Part shown: positions 7,401-8,401 of the stretch, in pieces
Layout of the letters: each line of letters starts with the position of its first letter
Position numbering within the stretch: the first letter of the stretch is position 1
Source: JAIVJN01 sp036732565
GTDB taxonomy: Bacteria; Acidobacteriota; Vicinamibacteria; Vicinamibacterales; UBA2999
DNA: 8,401 nucleotides
Assembly (NCBI GenBank): GCA_036732565.1
Contig: DAINCF010000307.1
Span: 1-8,401 of the forward strand
Reading direction: 5' to 3'
Notes under the pieces: model-generated
Seen by the model: only the letters and a program-made list of their open reading frames with translations
Told to the model about the DNA's origin: nothing
Database searches by the model: none
Translations under genes and position numbers: made by a program

Positions 7401-8331
7401 CGTCAACGGCGACCCGACGAACGAGTCGAACGAAACGTTCGTCGTGAACCTCGCCAGCCCGATCAACGCAGTGATTGGCGACGCCCAAGGCGTCGGCACG
7501 ATCCTCGCGGACGAGGGGCCGCAGCCGCCGATCGGCTTGTTCGCTTCGTCGATCGTCGGGAACAACCTGACCTTGCGCTTCACGCCTCCGTCGGCTGGTC
7601 CGGCGCCGACCGGATTCATGCTCGCCGGCGGGCTCAATCCTGGTGAGACGATCGCGACCGTCCCGACCGGGAGCACGGCGCCGGTCTTCACCATCGCGGT
7701 GCCCAACGGCGCCTTCTACTTGCGCATGCACACGATCACGGGCGCCGGAACCAGCGGCCCGTCGAACGAGATTCGTGTGTTCATCAACACACCGACCCCG
7801 CCGTCAGCGCCGACGAACCTGCTGGCGATGGTCAACGGCTCGAACCTGTCCCTGGCGTGGAAGAACACGTTCACGGGCGGCGCGCCGACCTCGATGATTC
7901 TCGACGCGACGGGCTCGCTCACCGGCTCGGTGCCGCTCCCGTTGGGTGACAACGTCAGCTTCGGTGGCGTGCCACCCGGCACCTACACGATCTCGATGCG
8001 CGCAGCGAACGCCGCGGGCGCGAGTGGATCGTCGAACACGGTGACGGTCACGATTCCGAGCGCCTGCACGGGCGCGCCGCTCACGCCGATCAACTTCCTG
8101 ACCTTCAAGGTCGGGAGCACGCTGTCGCTGTTCTGGGATCCGGCGGCGACTGGCGCTGCGCCGACCGGCTTCCAATTGAACGTGACGGGGGCGTTCACCG
8201 GGGGCATCCCGCTGCCCGGACGGTCGATCGGCGGGAGCGTTCCGCCGGGGACCTATAACTTCACGGTGCAGGCGACCAACCCATGCGGCGCGAGCGCGCC
8301 GACGGGCGTGCAGAGCATCACGGTTCCGTAA
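4423..8331 (+). CDS. Secreted M36 (fungalysin-type) zinc metallopeptidase with Calx-beta, P-like and FN3-like modules
   Basis: A 1302-residue exported endopeptidase precursor. The signal peptide has a long basic n-region (Arg-rich to residue 26), a hydrophobic core at 27-40, and a likely cleavage after THA (44). A propeptide follows: an FTP-like part (about 105-210) and a PepSY-like part (about 225-315) that normally inhibits and helps fold the enzyme. The M36 catalytic domain covers about 320-750 and includes YWTNIFHD (443-450), the zinc motif HELAHG (His528, Glu529, His532) and the third ligand Glu555 in GLGEGWSDF (552-560). All key residues are intact. The tail has a Calx-beta first half (about 757-799), a P-like domain (about 800-967), the Calx-beta second half (about 968-1031), and three FN3-like repeats (about 1035-1302). 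Cys1215 and Cys1288 in the last repeat could form a disulfide. There is no C-terminal membrane segment or sorting signal, so the product is probably released. It is far longer than the roughly 630-residue fungal enzymes because of the tail, which probably binds substrate or surfaces. The gene stands alone, 255 bp after the dehydrogenase. Confidence 0.93.
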   Translation: MSRHRTNPTSNRPSIRQSHRRRHAGRGLAFIALTIAALTAGTHAQPTSPVAGQEAHANFDIRVDKTSASDGQLAYLERRAAAAASTAGLARAREAGVARLKAADDAVAVTLHPSLGVTQTVSAMPGGGFLTPPSTDRVRALRSFLSAYGDAYGVSAQQVQALDVVADYVNPAGNMAWVELEQSFNGIPVFQGMVRGGFTAKGELARTTGTLATGIDEATLATTPAIGARQAIALAAGGVDWTVNEGALVDKGEDAAGHMAFGTPDLADDAKAWLVYFAMRPGVARLAWATVLIGDPMGYLVLLDAEDGTMLFLKNLTNFQTQPATYVVYNDDSPAPLSPTTVLPGTGTQAPAIARSSITVIGNEAPNTFNTNGWINDGDNVTTGTNVEAGVDLVGPDGVDAPVTGSALRVFDFAYNPAPGAPPPGDAPTTATYRNGEVTDMFYWTNIFHDRTYLLGFTEAARNFQQENFGRGGVASDRVRAEAQDSSGTNNANFLTPPDGTKGRMQMFVFPGPTPDRTSGLDHDVLLHELAHGLSNRLHINGGGLTTLEARGLGEGWSDFYARALLATAGEDVNGIYSTGGWVTFNFPAGAFTDNYYYGIRRFPYAVKTNLGTNGKPHNPLTFADIDPTKINTTDGAFPNSPIIPNTATEVHNTGEVWCMALLEGRARFITRLGFVVGNQRFLQFVTDGMKLDPPDPTFLQARDSVIAAANAGGGTAADIADIWAGFATRGMGVLAASTGFTVTESFLTPADTPPTFSINDVSVVEGDSGTTTAAFTVSLANPSSSESRVSFSTGNNTAASQRFPFTSGPIGIPLGWPPTSIGPATPYPATVNVAGVTGSVASVAVKLNGFSHSFPDDVDVLLVGPAGQKVMVMSDIGGLTAVANIDLTFQDGAPAPPATLVTGTFAPTDEELLDTMPVGAPAGPYGVLLSAFNGTDPNGTWSLFVADDAAVDVGTIDSFTLLITTTTGGDYTASTGQLIFPPGTTTQPVNIIVNGDPTNESNETFVVNLASPINAVIGDAQGVGTILADEGPQPPIGLFASSIVGNNLTLRFTPPSAGPAPTGFMLAGGLNPGETIATVPTGSTAPVFTIAVPNGAFYLRMHTITGAGTSGPSNEIRVFINTPTPPSAPTNLLAMVNGSNLSLAWKNTFTGGAPTSMILDATGSLTGSVPLPLGDNVSFGGVPPGTYTISMRAANAAGASGSSNTVTVTIPSACTGAPLTPINFLTFKVGSTLSLFWDPAATGAAPTGFQLNVTGAFTGGIPLPGRSIGGSVPPGTYNFTVQATNPCGASAPTGVQSITVP
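6691..7515 (+). other. Calx-beta domain interrupted by a P-like domain (within the M36 gene)
   Basis: The first half (6691-6819, residues 757-799) shows the Calx-beta opening: VSVVEGDSGTT, then AAFTVSLANPSS and VSFSTGNNTA. The normal continuation, GGDYTASTGQLIFPPGTTT, begins only at about residue 969 and runs on to NESNETFVVNL and GVGTILADE (to 7515). Between them (6820-7323, about 168 residues) sits a P-like domain with TPYPATVNVAG, HSFPDDVDVLLVGPAG, MSDIGG and FNGTDPNGTWSLFVADDA. The join falls in the loop where other Calx-beta domains read roughly TADGTATAGSDYT. The frame is open throughout, with no frameshift. Confidence 0.75.
7525..8328 (+). repeat. Three FN3-like repeats at the C-terminus of the M36 peptidase
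   Basis: Three units of about 87-90 residues are seen at about 1035-1122, 1125-1211 and 1213-1302. Each has the pattern [hydrophobic-strand]-NLTLRF / NLSLAW / TLSLFW, then APTGF / APTSM / APTGF, a strand pair, and NGAFYLRMHTITGAG / PGTYTISMRAANAAG / PGTYNFTVQATNPCG, ending in SNEI / SNTV / GVQSI. Units two and three resemble each other more than unit one (TGS-LTG-PLP and VPPGTY are shared only by them). Such FN3-like modules are common tails of secreted Acidobacteriota proteins; the function is probably binding or spacing. Confidence 0.75.
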
Positions 8332-8348
8332 GAGCGTGTATCAATCCT

Positions 8349-8401
8349 CGTGGGGGCCGGCTTTAGCCGGCCCTCAGGTCCGCCTAAAGGCGGACCCCAC
8401 G
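8349..8401. repeat. Palindromic cluster: two hairpins inside an outer stem (REP-like, possible terminator)
   Basis: Starting 17 bases after the M36 stop, GGGCCGGC (8354-8361), loop TTTA, GCCGGCCC (8366-8373) forms one perfect hairpin. GGTCCGCC (8377-8384), loop TAAA, GGCGGACC (8389-8396) forms another. An outer inverted repeat CGTGGGG (8349-8355) / CCCCACG (8395-8401) encloses both, so the whole can fold as a three-way junction. The loops are reverse complements, meaning that the two units are in opposite orientation, as in bacterial REP pairs. There is no T-run, so factor-independent termination is doubtful; mRNA 3'-end protection or a repeat element is as likely. The window ends at the last base of the outer stem, so it may extend further. 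Confidence 0.7.

Overview
The window is high-GC bacterial DNA with four densely packed genes and no RNA genes, CRISPR arrays, insertion sequences or phage genes that I can see. Three things suggest a soil Acidobacteriota, most likely class Vicinamibacteria (subgroup 6): a secreted M36 peptidase with appended Calx-beta, P-like and FN3-like modules, a membrane-tailed M1 peptidase, and short GC-rich hairpins with a TAAA/TTTA loop at both ends of the window. This placement is inferred from gene style and is not proven.

Layout. Positions 1-87 hold two copies of a short GGCCTGCGCT-type repeat; one copy supplies the last codons and the stop of the first gene. From 3102 down to 68 (minus strand) lies a two-gene operon: an exported M1-family zinc aminopeptidase-like protein, then a multi-pass membrane protein of unknown function, joined by an ATGA stop/start overlap. 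A 63-bp divergent spacer (3103-3165) carries an AT-rich box that can serve as the -10 element in both directions. On the plus strand, 3166-4167 encodes a Rossmann-fold dehydrogenase of the 2,4-diaminopentanoate dehydrogenase / dihydrodipicolinate-reductase-like group. A 255-bp gap follows, with a plausible sigma70-type promoter bracketed by an inverted repeat. Then comes a 1302-residue secreted M36 (fungalysin-type) metallopeptidase (4423-8331). Its tail is a Calx-beta domain that appears to be interrupted by a complete P-like domain, followed by three FN3-like repeats. The window ends in a 53-bp palindromic cluster of two hairpins inside an outer stem.

How they may work together. Two exported zinc peptidases surround a probable amino-acid-type dehydrogenase. 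This would fit growth on protein or peptides: the M36 enzyme outside the cell, the M1 enzyme at the membrane or in the periplasm, and amino-acid oxidation in the cytoplasm. The link rests on proximity only, and the genes are in at least two transcription units. I find no convincing new multi-gene system. The most unusual items are the split Calx-beta domain, the shared promoter box, and the repeat that forms the end of a coding sequence.
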